Below, piece by piece: positions 10,722 through 20,500 of a stretch of DNA of 64,000 nucleotides. The DNA is from a bacterium (lineage in GTDB: Bacteria; SM23-31). Where the stretch lies: the NCBI GenBank assembly GCA_028278455.1, contig JANQEH010000166.1, forward strand, positions 1 to 64,000, written 5' to 3'. Under the pieces are notes generated by a model. It was not told the DNA's origin and did no database searches. It was given only the letters and a program-made list of their open reading frames with translations. The position numbers and the translations under genes are program-made. The first letter of the stretch is position 1. Every line of letters starts with the position of its first letter.

Positions 10722-13448
10722 TCATTTGTGGATAACATCGCTGATTGTTTTTGTGAGATCTCTCAAAGAGAATGGTTTCTGCAGGAATCCGTTTATACCG
10801 CTATCAATTGCTTCTTCAGCCCTTTCTTCAGCGCTGTAACCGCTAATAAGTACTGCTTTTACATCCGGATTCAGTTCTTTTAGTTCTTTATAGGTCTCGT
10901 TTCCATCTATTCCGGGCATAATCATATCTATTAATACAAGACCTATAGATTTCATATTATCTTTGTACAACTCCAATCCCATTTTGCCGCTCTTGGCCTC
11001 CAGAACCTTGTAACCACGACTTTCAAGCTGTTTGCCTAAAACATACCTGATCTTTTCCTCATCGTCTATTATAAGGATTGTCTCATTACTGCCGGAGACA
11101 TCCGGGAGTGGAATTTTTGTCTTGGGCAGTTCCTCTGTAACAGGTAAATAGAAATTAAAGGTAGTTCCTTCACCAGGCTTACTTATTACTGTAATCTCAC
11201 CTTTATGGTTTTTAATAATTCCGTAAGTAGTAGCAAGACCAAGACCTGTCCCTTTACCTTCTCCTTTTGTTGTATAAAAAGGCTCAAATATCTTTTCTTT
11301 GACTTCATTTGACATTCCGGTACCTGTATCTGTAAAGGACATCCTGACATAATCCCCCGGATCAAGATTCATAAGTCCCGTCTTTCCATTTCCATCAAAA
11401 TTTATAAGTTCAGTTTTCGCAGTCAGGTCTCCCCCTGAAGGCATGGCATCCCTGGCATTTATTATAATATTCGTTATCACCTGGTCAATCTGTGAGCAAT
11501 CTGCATAAACATATGGTATTTTCTGAAATTCCTTTTTTATCTTGACTTTTTTGTCGAATATTTTGTCCGAAATCTTCAATACTCGATTGATGGCTTTATT
11601 CAGGTCTAACGGTGTAGGATTAAACTCACCCCCTTTTGCAAAACCGAGGAGTTGTTTTGTCAGTTTTGAAGCCCTTTCAACACAGTCGACGATTATACCG
11701 ACTGCATTATTTTCAATGCTGCCTTCTTCATTGAATTTCATACCAAGCAAGTGTGCATATCCGAGTATAGATGTGAGAATGTTGTTGAAATCATGAGCAA
11801 TGCCCCCCGCAAGTCTACCTATAGACTCCATTTTCTGCGCATGGAATAATTGCCTCTCCAATTTTCTATTTTCTTCTTCAGTTTTTTTCTCTTCGGTTAT
11901 TACCCGGCCCTCAGGTACCAGATAAATAATTTTCCCTTCTTCGTTAATTATTGGTCTAAGCGAAAACTTGATATTTTGTAATTTGTTTTGCTTATCCTGA
12001 TGAACGGTTTCAAACTGAACATGATCACCGGCTCTCGCCCTCATGACAGCATTTTTTATTCTGTTTTTAACATCATCAGAAACATCCCACCATGGTGTTT
12101 CCCAAAAAGGTTTACCCTGTATCTCTTCAAGAGGCTTTCCTATGAAATCAATTGCAGTCTGATTTGCCATAAGGAGTGATCCCTCTGGTGAAAGCAATCC
12201 TGTAAATTGAAAGGCGTTGTTTACGATCGCTTCAAGTTTTTTTTGCGTGGAATACAATTCTCTTTCAGCATTTTTTCGTTCTGTCTGATCATTGCCGACA
12301 CAAAGGAAACCGACAATCTTATTATCTTCATTATAGATTATTTTATTAGTCCAGGCGATCCAGACCCGCTCACCGTTCTTCTTAACATTCTCATTCTCCA
12401 TATTCTCATATTTTACCGGATCAATAAGGAATTCCTCAACAAATTCAAACAGGTTTTTTCCTGTTTTTTCTTCGTTTAACGGTACAATCGTATCAAGAAC
12501 ATTTCTGCCTATTATTTCCTTAAGTGAGTATCCGAAGAAATTCTGAGCATACTCATTAAAGAAAGTAACGTTCCCGTCTACATCCATCCTGAGAATAATG
12601 CTGTTAGCATTCTCAACAAGTTCTCTGTATTTTTCCTCGCTCAGTCTCAACTTCCTTTCGGATTCTTTCCTTCTGGTGTCGTCAATTACAAATCCTTCAA
12701 TGATCCCTTTATCCGGGAATATTTTTAGAGAGAGTGACACATCTTTGATTTCTCCGTTGGGAAGAATATATCTTGTTTCATAACCTCTGATCTCACCATT
12801 ATCCTTAAGGAGTTTCATTAGATCTTCACGATCCTGATCAAGGTGAAGATCTTTCATAGTAATTCCTGATCTCAAGATCGATTCGGTGTTCCGAAAGCCT
12901 AAAAGTTTTGCCCCGGCATCGTTTGCGGAAAGGATTTTTCCGTCTGCTATCCTGGTACGGAATATCGCTACAAGTGCATTCTCAAATAGATTTCTATACT
13001 TATCTTCAGATTCTTTTAGTTTTTGTTCAGCAATTCTCCTTTCAGTTATTTCTCTATTAACTGCATATATGTTTCTTTCACTTGTCTCAAACTGTTTTGA
13101 CTCAAAATATCGTATTCCTCCTTCTCCTGATTTAAATCTCAATTCTGTCGATTGCGAATCCTTATATCTGGATTTTTTGATATTCAGTAAAGCTTCTTCC
13201 CTGCAGGAGTATAGCGATTTCATTATGTCAAAAATGGATCGTCCTACAAGATCCACCGGTTCATAACCATACTGCCTGACAGCATTATTTATGGTGATGA
13301 TCTTCCCATTGGGATCAATTTTTACTATTACATCATCAAAAATATTCAATACGGATTCCGGCGCAAAAGCAGGATGGCTTATAGATTCCATCCTGCCGTT
13401 ATCTCTGTTTATGCCTTTATCCTCTGTTATTTGTTTTTTCTCAGCCAT
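10722..13448 (-). CDS. hybrid PAS sensor histidine kinase with C-terminal receiver (end of module B)
   Basis: This 908-aa protein has no membrane segment. Four PAS domains occupy about residues 25-525 (for example VLNIFDDVIVKIDPNGKI and YRNLFENALVAIFRTR). HisKA has GIAHDFNNILTSILGYAHLL (His about 548). HATPase shows NIIINARDAM, SFTDTGTGM and GTGLGLATTYGII. A C-terminal receiver (about 785-908) has ETILIIDDEE, phospho-acceptor Asp in VLIDMIMPGIDG and Lys in FLQKPF. The HDFNN H-box class is typical of hybrid kinases. It follows the soluble MCP by 81 bp on the same strand, so it is probably the last gene of the module B transcript. It converges on the module A kinase (10569) with 152 bp between. 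It has the same HisKA-HATPase-REC architecture as the kinase ending module C, but without Cache or membrane parts. Confidence 0.9.
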   Translation of the reverse strand: MAEKKQITEDKGINRDNGRMESISHPAFAPESVLNIFDDVIVKIDPNGKIITINNAVRQYGYEPVDLVGRSIFDIMKSLYSCREEALLNIKKSRYKDSQSTELRFKSGEGGIRYFESKQFETSERNIYAVNREITERRIAEQKLKESEDKYRNLFENALVAIFRTRIADGKILSANDAGAKLLGFRNTESILRSGITMKDLHLDQDREDLMKLLKDNGEIRGYETRYILPNGEIKDVSLSLKIFPDKGIIEGFVIDDTRRKESERKLRLSEEKYRELVENANSIILRMDVDGNVTFFNEYAQNFFGYSLKEIIGRNVLDTIVPLNEEKTGKNLFEFVEEFLIDPVKYENMENENVKKNGERVWIAWTNKIIYNEDNKIVGFLCVGNDQTERKNAERELYSTQKKLEAIVNNAFQFTGLLSPEGSLLMANQTAIDFIGKPLEEIQGKPFWETPWWDVSDDVKNRIKNAVMRARAGDHVQFETVHQDKQNKLQNIKFSLRPIINEEGKIIYLVPEGRVITEEKKTEEENRKLERQLFHAQKMESIGRLAGGIAHDFNNILTSILGYAHLLGMKFNEEGSIENNAVGIIVDCVERASKLTKQLLGFAKGGEFNPTPLDLNKAINRVLKISDKIFDKKVKIKKEFQKIPYVYADCSQIDQVITNIIINARDAMPSGGDLTAKTELINFDGNGKTGLMNLDPGDYVRMSFTDTGTGMSNEVKEKIFEPFYTTKGEGKGTGLGLATTYGIIKNHKGEITVISKPGEGTTFNFYLPVTEELPKTKIPLPDVSGSNETILIIDDEEKIRYVLGKQLESRGYKVLEAKSGKMGLELYKDNMKSIGLVLIDMIMPGIDGNETYKELKELNPDVKAVLISGYSAEERAEEAIDSGINGFLQKPFSLRDLTKTISDVIHK

Positions 13449-13529
13449 TTTATATTACATTCTGTGCTAATACTCTCAATTTTGCTTCAGACAGTTGAGA
13501 ATGTCATCCAAAGAGAGAGATATTACTGT

Positions 13530-15056
13530 TTAGAAATTTCCGAAATCATCATTGTCTATATTAATCATCTCTTTTGCAGCTTCGATTTTATGGTTTTTCC
13601 CATTTGTGCTTTTGCTCTCTTCTTTTTTTACAGTCATATTATCAACATATTTCGTTTTATTGCTTTCTTTTAAATTGAACTTTGAGATCATCCGCTTTAA
13701 TTCATTCGCCTGACTATTGAGTTCCTCGGCAGCAGCAGCACCTTCTTCAGCGTTAGCGGTATTGGATTGTGTTACCTGGTCAATCTGTCCAAGTGCGTTG
13801 TTTATCTGATCAATGCCTTCAGCCTGCTCATTGGACGCGCTTGCAATCTCTCCCACAAGATCGGTTACTTTTGTTATACCGTCAACGATCTCCTCTAAGG
13901 CTTTCGCAGTCTCATCAGCGATACTGGTCCCGTTATCAACATTTTTCACAGAACCTTCAATGAGCTCAGTAGTTTCCTTTGCTGCTTCAGCACTTCTCTG
14001 AGCCAGATTTCTAACTTCTTCTGCAACAACCGCAAAACCTTTTCCATGTACACCGGCCCTCGCCGCTTCAACTGCCGCGTTGAGAGCAAGTAAGTTTGTC
14101 TGGAAAGCAATTTCATCTATTACTTTGATTATCTTCGAGATTTCATTAGATGACTGGTTTATATCGCTCATGGCCTCAAGCATTTTTTTCATCTGGTCGT
14201 TTCCCGTAACTGCTGTATCTTTAGCTGAAACTGCTAGACTGTTGGCCTGAGTAGCGTTCTCCGCATTTGTCTTGGTCTGGCCGGCGATCTGCGTTATCGA
14301 TGATGAAGTTTCTTCAAGTGAGCTTGCCTGCTCGGTTGCACCCTGAGATAATGCCTGACTTGAATCGGAAACCTGGGTAGATCCTGAAGAAACCTGGTCT
14401 GCTGCAGAAGATACCTGACCCAGGATATCGTTAAGAGAAAGAGTTGTAGCTTTCAAGGCATCCTGTATTCCGCAGAATGAATCGTGACTATCCTGGGTAA
14501 CCTCATCTGCAGAGGCAACGTCATATTCTGCAGTCAGGTCTCCTTCAGCGATCTTGTTAAGCGAACCTGTCAATTTGACGACCTCATTTTCCTGATACTC
14601 AAAGCACTTTTTAATTTTGTTTTGTGCATTTTTTATCTCAGTCATATCGACAACATATTCAACTGCCCCAATAATTGTCCCGTGCTCATCTTTGATTGGA
14701 GCCCCGGTGTACATTATTGGCAGGTTAAGCCCGGTCGGATCAGCAATAGTCTCACCTGTGGCAGTTTCATCTTTCTGCATAGCCTGTGCACATCGACATT
14801 CTGTAGTCTGACAGTGAGGTGTCTTAAACAAGTTATAGCATTTCATACCAACGCATTGTTCCGGGGTCATACCGACCACGCCTGCTCCTGCAGGATTCAT
14901 ATAAGTAATGCTCATATCAGTGTCAACTGCCATTATCACTGTAGGGATTAGATCTGGAAGTACAGCCTTTTTCTGGCATTCTGCGAGTTCAGCTTTTAGC
15001 GCTTTTTTACCGAAACCTAAAAAACCGCCTTCTGTTTTACTATTAATTTTTCTCAT
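13530..15056 (-). CDS. soluble PAS-domain methyl-accepting chemotaxis protein (module B)
   Basis: This 508-aa receptor has no transmembrane segment, so it is probably a cytoplasmic receptor sensing an internal cue. The N-terminal PAS (about 30-145) carries a cysteine-rich insert [26 protein letters not shown], a motif class known from other bacterial PAS-MCPs that could bind a metal, a cluster or a redox signal. A short HAMP-like segment ([17 protein letters not shown]) and the signalling domain with [26 protein letters not shown] follow. The C-terminus [10 protein letters not shown] fits the CheR-tethering x-F-x-x-F pattern. AGGAG eight bases before the ATG supports the start. It lies directly downstream of cheW in module B. 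Confidence 0.93.
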   Translation of the reverse strand: MRKINSKTEGGFLGFGKKALKAELAECQKKAVLPDLIPTVIMAVDTDMSITYMNPAGAGVVGMTPEQCVGMKCYNLFKTPHCQTTECRCAQAMQKDETATGETIADPTGLNLPIMYTGAPIKDEHGTIIGAVEYVVDMTEIKNAQNKIKKCFEYQENEVVKLTGSLNKIAEGDLTAEYDVASADEVTQDSHDSFCGIQDALKATTLSLNDILGQVSSAADQVSSGSTQVSDSSQALSQGATEQASSLEETSSSITQIAGQTKTNAENATQANSLAVSAKDTAVTGNDQMKKMLEAMSDINQSSNEISKIIKVIDEIAFQTNLLALNAAVEAARAGVHGKGFAVVAEEVRNLAQRSAEAAKETTELIEGSVKNVDNGTSIADETAKALEEIVDGITKVTDLVGEIASASNEQAEGIDQINNALGQIDQVTQSNTANAEEGAAAAEELNSQANELKRMISKFNLKESNKTKYVDNMTVKKEESKSTNGKNHKIEAAKEMINIDNDDFGNF

Positions 15057-15097
15057 CTTTCATTCTCCTATGATTACATGAATTAAACATTTCAAAT

Positions 15098-15574
15098 TTA
15101 CAATGACAATCCTTCAAGCAGTTTCTGAATGTCAAGAAGGATCTTTACAGAATCGCTAACTTTACCGAACGCTTCAACATAATTTTCGCTTGTATTATTG
15201 CTGACTTCCTTCTCAATATCTGTAAGGGGAATATCAAGTACTTCTGATACAGTATCCACAATAAGCCCAACATCTTTACTTTTTATGTTTACTACAATTA
15301 TACTGGTTCTTTCGTTATATTCAATTTCCGGCATTCCGAACCGGAGTCTTATGTCCATAACCGGTATGATTTTCCCTCGTAGGTTGATTATTCCTTTGAT
15401 AAACACCGGTACATCCGGCACTTCTGTTATCTTCTGGATACCTATAATCTCCCTCACATCTTCGATATTTATACCATATTCTTCATTTCTTAAAGCGAAT
15501 GTCAAAAACTTCCTTTCCTGAACCTCAATCAGGGCCTCCTCATGTTCAGTCATTATTTGTTCTTCGGTTTCCAT
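15098..15574 (-). CDS. cheW: CheW-type chemotaxis coupling protein (module B)
   Basis: The protein (158 aa) has a CheW domain at about residues 16-155, with FLTFALRNEEYGINIEDVREIIG, IINLRGKIIPVMDIRLRFGM and DVGLIVDTVSEVLDI. It is strongly similar to the module A CheW throughout, including the run NERTSIIVVNI. GGGAG upstream supports the ATG. Known role: bridging receptors and CheA in chemosensory arrays. It lies 14 bp after the receiver gene and 41 bp before the soluble MCP, so all three are probably co-transcribed from the sigma-54 promoter at 15996-16011. No CheA is visible in the window. Confidence 0.93.
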   Translation of the reverse strand: METEEQIMTEHEEALIEVQERKFLTFALRNEEYGINIEDVREIIGIQKITEVPDVPVFIKGIINLRGKIIPVMDIRLRFGMPEIEYNERTSIIVVNIKSKDVGLIVDTVSEVLDIPLTDIEKEVSNNTSENYVEAFGKVSDSVKILLDIQKLLEGLSL

Positions 15575-15588
15575 AATAACTCCCTTGT

Positions 15589-15948
15589 TTATTCAATTAT
15601 ATATTTAGCTTCATTTTGATGAATAGAAAGTACATTAGTCAGCTCTGTATTCCTGAAAGGTTTTCTCAAAAGCGGATAATCAAGCATATTATCAGCGAGA
15701 TCAAATCCGGTCATCAGGATTGTACTTGTGTCAGGAAAATTTTTTTTAACCATTTCAGCTAATTCAAATCCACTCATTTCAGGCATCATTATATCCGATA
15801 AAAGTATATCGAAATCACGCTCGATCATTATCTGAAGAGCTATTTTTCCACTGGTAGCAGTAGCTACATAATAGCCGGTTGTTTCTAAATGCTTTGCTAA
15901 CATTTCTAATATTAAAGGTTCATCATCAACTATCAGTATTCTTTTCAT
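15589..15948 (-). CDS. stand-alone receiver protein (first gene of module B)
   Basis: This single-domain receiver of 119 aa has ILIVDDEPLILEML at the start, phospho-acceptor Asp in ILLSDIMMPEMSG (about 52), switch Thr in ILMTGF and Lys in LLRKPF. Between the switch Thr and the Lys it is short (GFDLADNMLDYPLLRKPF), as if helix alpha4 were reduced. AAGGA seven bases before the ATG supports the start. It is the first gene downstream of a sigma-54-type promoter and precedes cheW by 14 bp. It has the same position as the receivers at 507 and 45676 in the sister modules. Its function as a CheY-like output or a kinase sink is inferred only from context. Confidence 0.9.
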   Translation of the reverse strand: MKRILIVDDEPLILEMLAKHLETTGYYVATATSGKIALQIMIERDFDILLSDIMMPEMSGFELAEMVKKNFPDTSTILMTGFDLADNMLDYPLLRKPFRNTELTNVLSIHQNEAKYIIE

Positions 15949-15995
15949 ATTAGGGTCCTTTTATTATTGTTATTAGCTCCTGTGGGGGATTTAAT

Positions 15996-16011
15996 TACAA
16001 TACTTGTACCA
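15996..16011 (-). promoter_or_regulatory. sigma-54 promoter of module B
   Basis: Read on the minus strand the site is TGGTAC-AAGTA-TTGTA, two substitutions from TGGCAC-N5-TTGCA, with the invariant GG and the correct 5-bp spacer. It lies 48 bp before the receiver start at 15948. Its position matches the promoters of modules A and C, which strengthens the call. Confidence 0.7.
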
Positions 16012-16130
16012 GAATTTTCCAGACAGATAAATTGTTTCTGATATTTAAATTATAAATAATTGTAAATACTGATATTAATAGAGGTGTTTTTTTTTTGAAG
16101 GGTGAATTGAAGCAAATTTCAATTTTAATT

Positions 16131-16184
16131 AGTGTCCAGATTCACTATACATTCAAGGAAAGTGTTGTTCAGAATCTGAACACT
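16131..16184. promoter_or_regulatory. two inverted-repeat sites, candidate binding sites of the module B activator
   Basis: AGTGTCCAGATTCACT (16131-16146) and AGTGTTGTTCAGAATCTGAACACT (16161-16184) both carry AGTG...CACT outer arms. The second contains the palindrome GTTCAGA-A-TCTGAAC (16167-16181), and the first in reverse reads GAATCTGGACACT, close to GAATCTGAACACT of the second. The sites are about 135 and 170 bp upstream of the sigma-54 promoter, as for NtrC-type enhancers. The second overlaps the end of the activator gene. Binding is inferred. Confidence 0.5.
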
Positions 16185-17538
16185 ATTTATTGTCTTCAAT
16201 TTTGTATTTCTTGATCTTATCGATTAAAGTCGTTCTCGAGATCTTCAGGCATGACGCAGCTTTTGATCTGTTCCCGGAAAATTTTGCAAGAATATTCGTT
16301 ATATGATGTTTTTCATTTGACTCCAAAGACAAATTATTCTGGTCAAAAGAATTCTCATTTTCTTTGCCGATATGTGAAATCTCGTCAGGTAGATCGTGAG
16401 GTTTAATCTCATCTCCTTCATACAGTATAGCGCTTCTTTCGAGTACATTCTTCAATTCACGTACATTGCCTGGCCATGAGTAACCCTGTAGCATTGATAC
16501 TGCCCTGTTGTTAATCCTGAGATCAGGCTTATGCAGCCTTTCTTCAAGCTCTTTAAGAAAGTGTTCTATAAGCTCAGGGATGTCATTCTTTCTTTCTTTT
16601 AGCGGAGGAACTATAATAGGCAGGACATTTAATCTGAAGAACAAATCTTCTCGAAAATTTCCTTTTGAGACTTCCTTTTTGAGATCTTTGTTGGTCATGG
16701 CAATTACCCTGACATTTACAAGTCGATTTTTATTCTCGCCTATTCTCTTAATCTCGTTTTCCTGGAGAAATCGCAGAAATTTCACCTGTGCGGATAAGGA
16801 AAGTTCGCCAACTTCATCAAGGATAATCGTACCTTCATCAGCCTCTTCGATTAAACCTTTTTTCTCGTTCATCGCACCGGTGAATGCTCCTTTAGTATGC
16901 CCAAATAATTCGCTCTCATGAAGATTCTCAGGGATTGATCCGCAGTTTAGGGTTACAAGAGGTCCGTCTATCCGCATACTGTTGAAGTGAATAGCCTTAC
17001 CTATCAACTCCTTGCCGGAGCCGCTGGGTCCGGTAATAAGAACAGTAGAATCGGTTTTGCAGACTTTTGTAACAAGCTTTAAAACATAAAGTATCGGCTT
17101 ACTTTTTCCGATAATTTCCTCGAACCTGTATTTTTCTATCAACTCTCTCTCGAAGGCATCAATTTTTGCCGTAAGCTTCCTTTTTTCAATAGCTCTTTCA
17201 ACAGTAAGAAGGATCTCCTCGATATCGGAATCCTTTGTGATATAATCATATGCTCCTTCTTTCATTGCATGTACTGCGGTCTTAACTGATGCATAAGCAG
17301 TAATTAGAATTATTTCTGTTGCAGGATTCAGTTTTTTTACTTCTTCGATCACGTTTAGACCGGTTATATCTCCCATTCTGAGATCTGTCAGTACGACATC
17401 GAAAAATTCATTTCTGACTATTTCGATGCCTGTTTCTCCATCCTGAGCGTCTTTTGCATCATAACCCTCTTTTTTAAATCTGTACTTCAGGGTTTCGCGC
17501 ATGGCCGAGTTATCATCTATTATGAGGATTTTATTCAT
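16183..17538 (-). CDS. NtrC-family sigma-54-dependent response regulator (module B)
   Basis: I place the start at 17538 (ATG with AAGGAA in front), not the TTG at 17556; the product is 451 aa. The receiver (about 1-118) has ILIIDDN, phospho-acceptor Asp in VVLTDLRMGDITG and the Lys position in YITKDSD. The AAA+ domain (about 135-365) has Walker A GPSGSGKELIGKAI, the sigma-54 contact loop GAFTGA and a Walker B-like TIILDEVGEL. A Fis-type HTH ends the protein (NILAKFSGNRSKAASCLKISRTTLIDKIKKY). The ATG overlaps the stop of the kinase gene by 8 bases (ATGAATAA), so the two are translationally coupled and very likely cognate partners. Its inferred target is the promoter at 15996-16011 through the repeats at 16131-16184. 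Confidence 0.93.
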   Translation of the reverse strand: MNKILIIDDNSAMRETLKYRFKKEGYDAKDAQDGETGIEIVRNEFFDVVLTDLRMGDITGLNVIEEVKKLNPATEIILITAYASVKTAVHAMKEGAYDYITKDSDIEEILLTVERAIEKRKLTAKIDAFERELIEKYRFEEIIGKSKPILYVLKLVTKVCKTDSTVLITGPSGSGKELIGKAIHFNSMRIDGPLVTLNCGSIPENLHESELFGHTKGAFTGAMNEKKGLIEEADEGTIILDEVGELSLSAQVKFLRFLQENEIKRIGENKNRLVNVRVIAMTNKDLKKEVSKGNFREDLFFRLNVLPIIVPPLKERKNDIPELIEHFLKELEERLHKPDLRINNRAVSMLQGYSWPGNVRELKNVLERSAILYEGDEIKPHDLPDEISHIGKENENSFDQNNLSLESNEKHHITNILAKFSGNRSKAASCLKISRTTLIDKIKKYKIEDNK

Positions 17539-20500
17539 AGCTGTTTCCTTTTTCAAAATTAAGAGGTAAATAGATGCTGAATATTGTGCCTTCTGCTAAT
17601 ATAGACTTGACTGTTATAGTTCCACCATGATCTGAAATTGTCTTCCTGGCAATTGACAAACCAAGACCGGTTCCATTTGCTTTTGATGTAACATATGGAT
17701 CAAAGATCCTTGAGATCATTGCTTCAGATATTCCTGCACCGTTATCGGAAATTATGATCCTGATATTATCTTCCCCCATATATTTAACGGAATCAGCAAA
17801 TAACCTGATTTTTCCTCTTTCCTGTACTGCATCCACAGCATTTAGAAGTAGATTCAGGAAAACCTCTTTAATCAGATCCTTATCCAGGTTCAATTCCGGC
17901 AGTTTTTCAGTAACGGATACATCTAAATCAATATTTTTTGAAATATATGATTCATTATTCTCTACAAGGAACATAAAATCCTCAATAATAGGTTCTAACC
18001 TCTGTTTCAGTAATGTCGGCGTCTTCATCCTGCTGAAGGATAAGAACTCGTTAACAATTCCATCCAATCTGTCTGTTTCCTGCAGCACAATATCGATCAA
18101 CCTCTGTTCATCCGATTCAAGTTCAAGGTAAGTGTTCAGATTGCTGGCTGCAAATCTTATTGAGGATAAGGGATTTCTAACCTCGTGCGCGACCTTTCTG
18201 GATATATCTCCCACAGTTGAGATCTTCTGTGCAAATTCGAGGTCTTTCTCCAGCTTCTTCTTGTCCGTTATATCTATGCTGTATTCAATCATCCGGACAA
18301 GGTTTCCTTTCGAATCAAAAATTGGAAAACCATGGATCTCAAAGGACCTTTCAAATCCGTCAGGATCAGTATGAATGTGTTCTACTACAACCGGTTTTTT
18401 ACTATTTTTGATCAACTCGATTGTGCATGGGTGGTCTTTGCCGCAGCAAGGCGTGTCGGATTGATGTGTAAGCAGGTGACAGGTTGAGTTTTCATCCAGC
18501 TTTCCGAAATTTGCAGCATTATTTGCCATCTCCACCTGGTAAGTATCAATGTTGATAACGTAGAAAGGGTGAGAAAGGCTTTCGAGAAGATTATTAAGGA
18601 ATTCATTCTGTTTTCTTATTTCATCTTCTGCCTGTTTCTTCTTTGTAATATCTTCATAGATCGCAAAGATCTCACCTGACGGCAGTTTATACACGTAATT
18701 TTCTCTCCAACCTGATATTCTATCATCTTTGTATTGCCTGATTGGTAAATAACCATTTATACCTGTTTTATACACAGTCTCGAACACTTTAAACAATCCA
18801 AAATCTTTGATACTTGGAAAAACTTCTGTTACTTTCTTGCCGATCAATTCCTCTTTTTTAATATTTTCAATCATTTCAGCAGACTTGTTAAAATCGAGAA
18901 AGACAAAATCCTTACCGTTATCCTCAGCTTTATATACTGCTACGCCGTTTGTGATTGTATCAAACATTGCTCTGAACCTTTCTTCACTTTCTTTCAGAGC
19001 ATCTTCAGCATTTCTTCTCTCAGAAATATCCACGTGTGTACCAACCATTCTGAGCGGTTTATTATCATCGTCAAATTCTACGGCCTTTCCCCTGCCGAGT
19101 ATCCATTTATATTCTCCATTCTTCATTTTCATCCTGAATTCGATAGAGAATGGTCCCATATCCGGTTTGAGATATTTTTTTACGCCTGAGACTGTAAAGT
19201 CTTTTTCTTCCGGATGGAGCAGCATTTCCCAGGTCCTGTAAGAATGAGGAAATTCATCTGGCTTATAGCCCAGCATGGTAAGCCATCTGGGGCTGAAATA
19301 TACTTCTCCAGTTGCTATATTCCAGTCCCAGATAGCATCAGTAGTTGCTTCAAGTACCATATGCAACCGTTTTTCGGCGCTTATTCGCTCAGTAATATCA
19401 AGTGCCGTGAAAGTTATACCTTTAGAAAGGTCTTCAGTATCCATGGGAGTTGAGCTGAGAAGTACATCGATTATTTGTCCATTTTTACATTTTAATTTTG
19501 TCTCAACTGTTAATGCGCCTTTTTCAATTATCTGATAATATTTATCCTTTCCGTATATCTCAAATTCTCCACCGGGCGGATCCAGCATACTTGAGTGGTT
19601 GCCTATCAGTTCATCTTCCATGTATCCGACAATCTCGCAGAACCTCTCATTAACTTTCTGAAACACACGATCAATGGCAACACCGATTCCTGTAGGGGCA
19701 GATTTAAATACACTCTTCAAAAAATCTACGCTTTCTTTATATTCTTCTTTTACTTTTTTCTGCTCAGTGACATCCTTTGCAAGAGTTAATAAGTATTTTT
19801 TTCCACCTATCTCAATGAATTCCATGAATATTTCCACATCGAGAACGCTGCCCGATTTTGACAGAAGTTTCCCCTTGTGGTCACTCACCTTTCCGTCTCT
19901 TTCTAAGGTTTCAATCAATTTGTTCCTATGTTCGTAATCTAACCATAGACCTAAATCAAATGTCGTTTTTCCCAAGATATCATCACTTGTATAACCGAAA
20001 GTCCTGGTGAATCCTTCATTTGAATCAATCAGAAAACCTGTATCGGGTTCAGTTATAATAATTGAATCAGGACTGGAATACAATATCATAGAGAATTTTT
20101 CTCTGCTCACTCTTAAATCTTTTTCAGCTATTTTTCTACTCGTTATTTCAGATAAAACTCTGTATGTATGGATTTCTCCTTCTTTTTGAGGGTGACTGAG
20201 AGCACGGTCATGCAGCCATATCCAATCTCCATTTTTCTTTTTAATCCTGTATTCAGTATCAAAAGGTGTTCCTTCTGACATGAGCTTAGTGATTGCATTT
20301 TCAAATTTTTCTTTGTCATCCTTGTGGATCCGGTTAAGCCAAAATACATTTCCACCCTTGATAATTTCTTTAGAAGTAAAACCGAAAATCCTTTTAATGT
20401 TCGGGCTTAAAAAGCTTGTATGGCCCTTGTTATCAGTAACCCAGGTCACATCGGGGATGTTGTTTATCAGTAATCGGTATTTTTCTTCACTTTCTTTCAA

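Noticed and set aside
10680-10883. 67-codon ORF between the converging kinases
   Set aside because: It overlaps the 3' end of the minus-strand hybrid kinase, has no ribosome site and no domain.
14484-14951. 155-codon plus-strand ORF within the module B MCP
   Set aside because: It runs antisense to the PAS/HAMP part of a convincing MCP; Cys- and Phe-rich translation without a domain.
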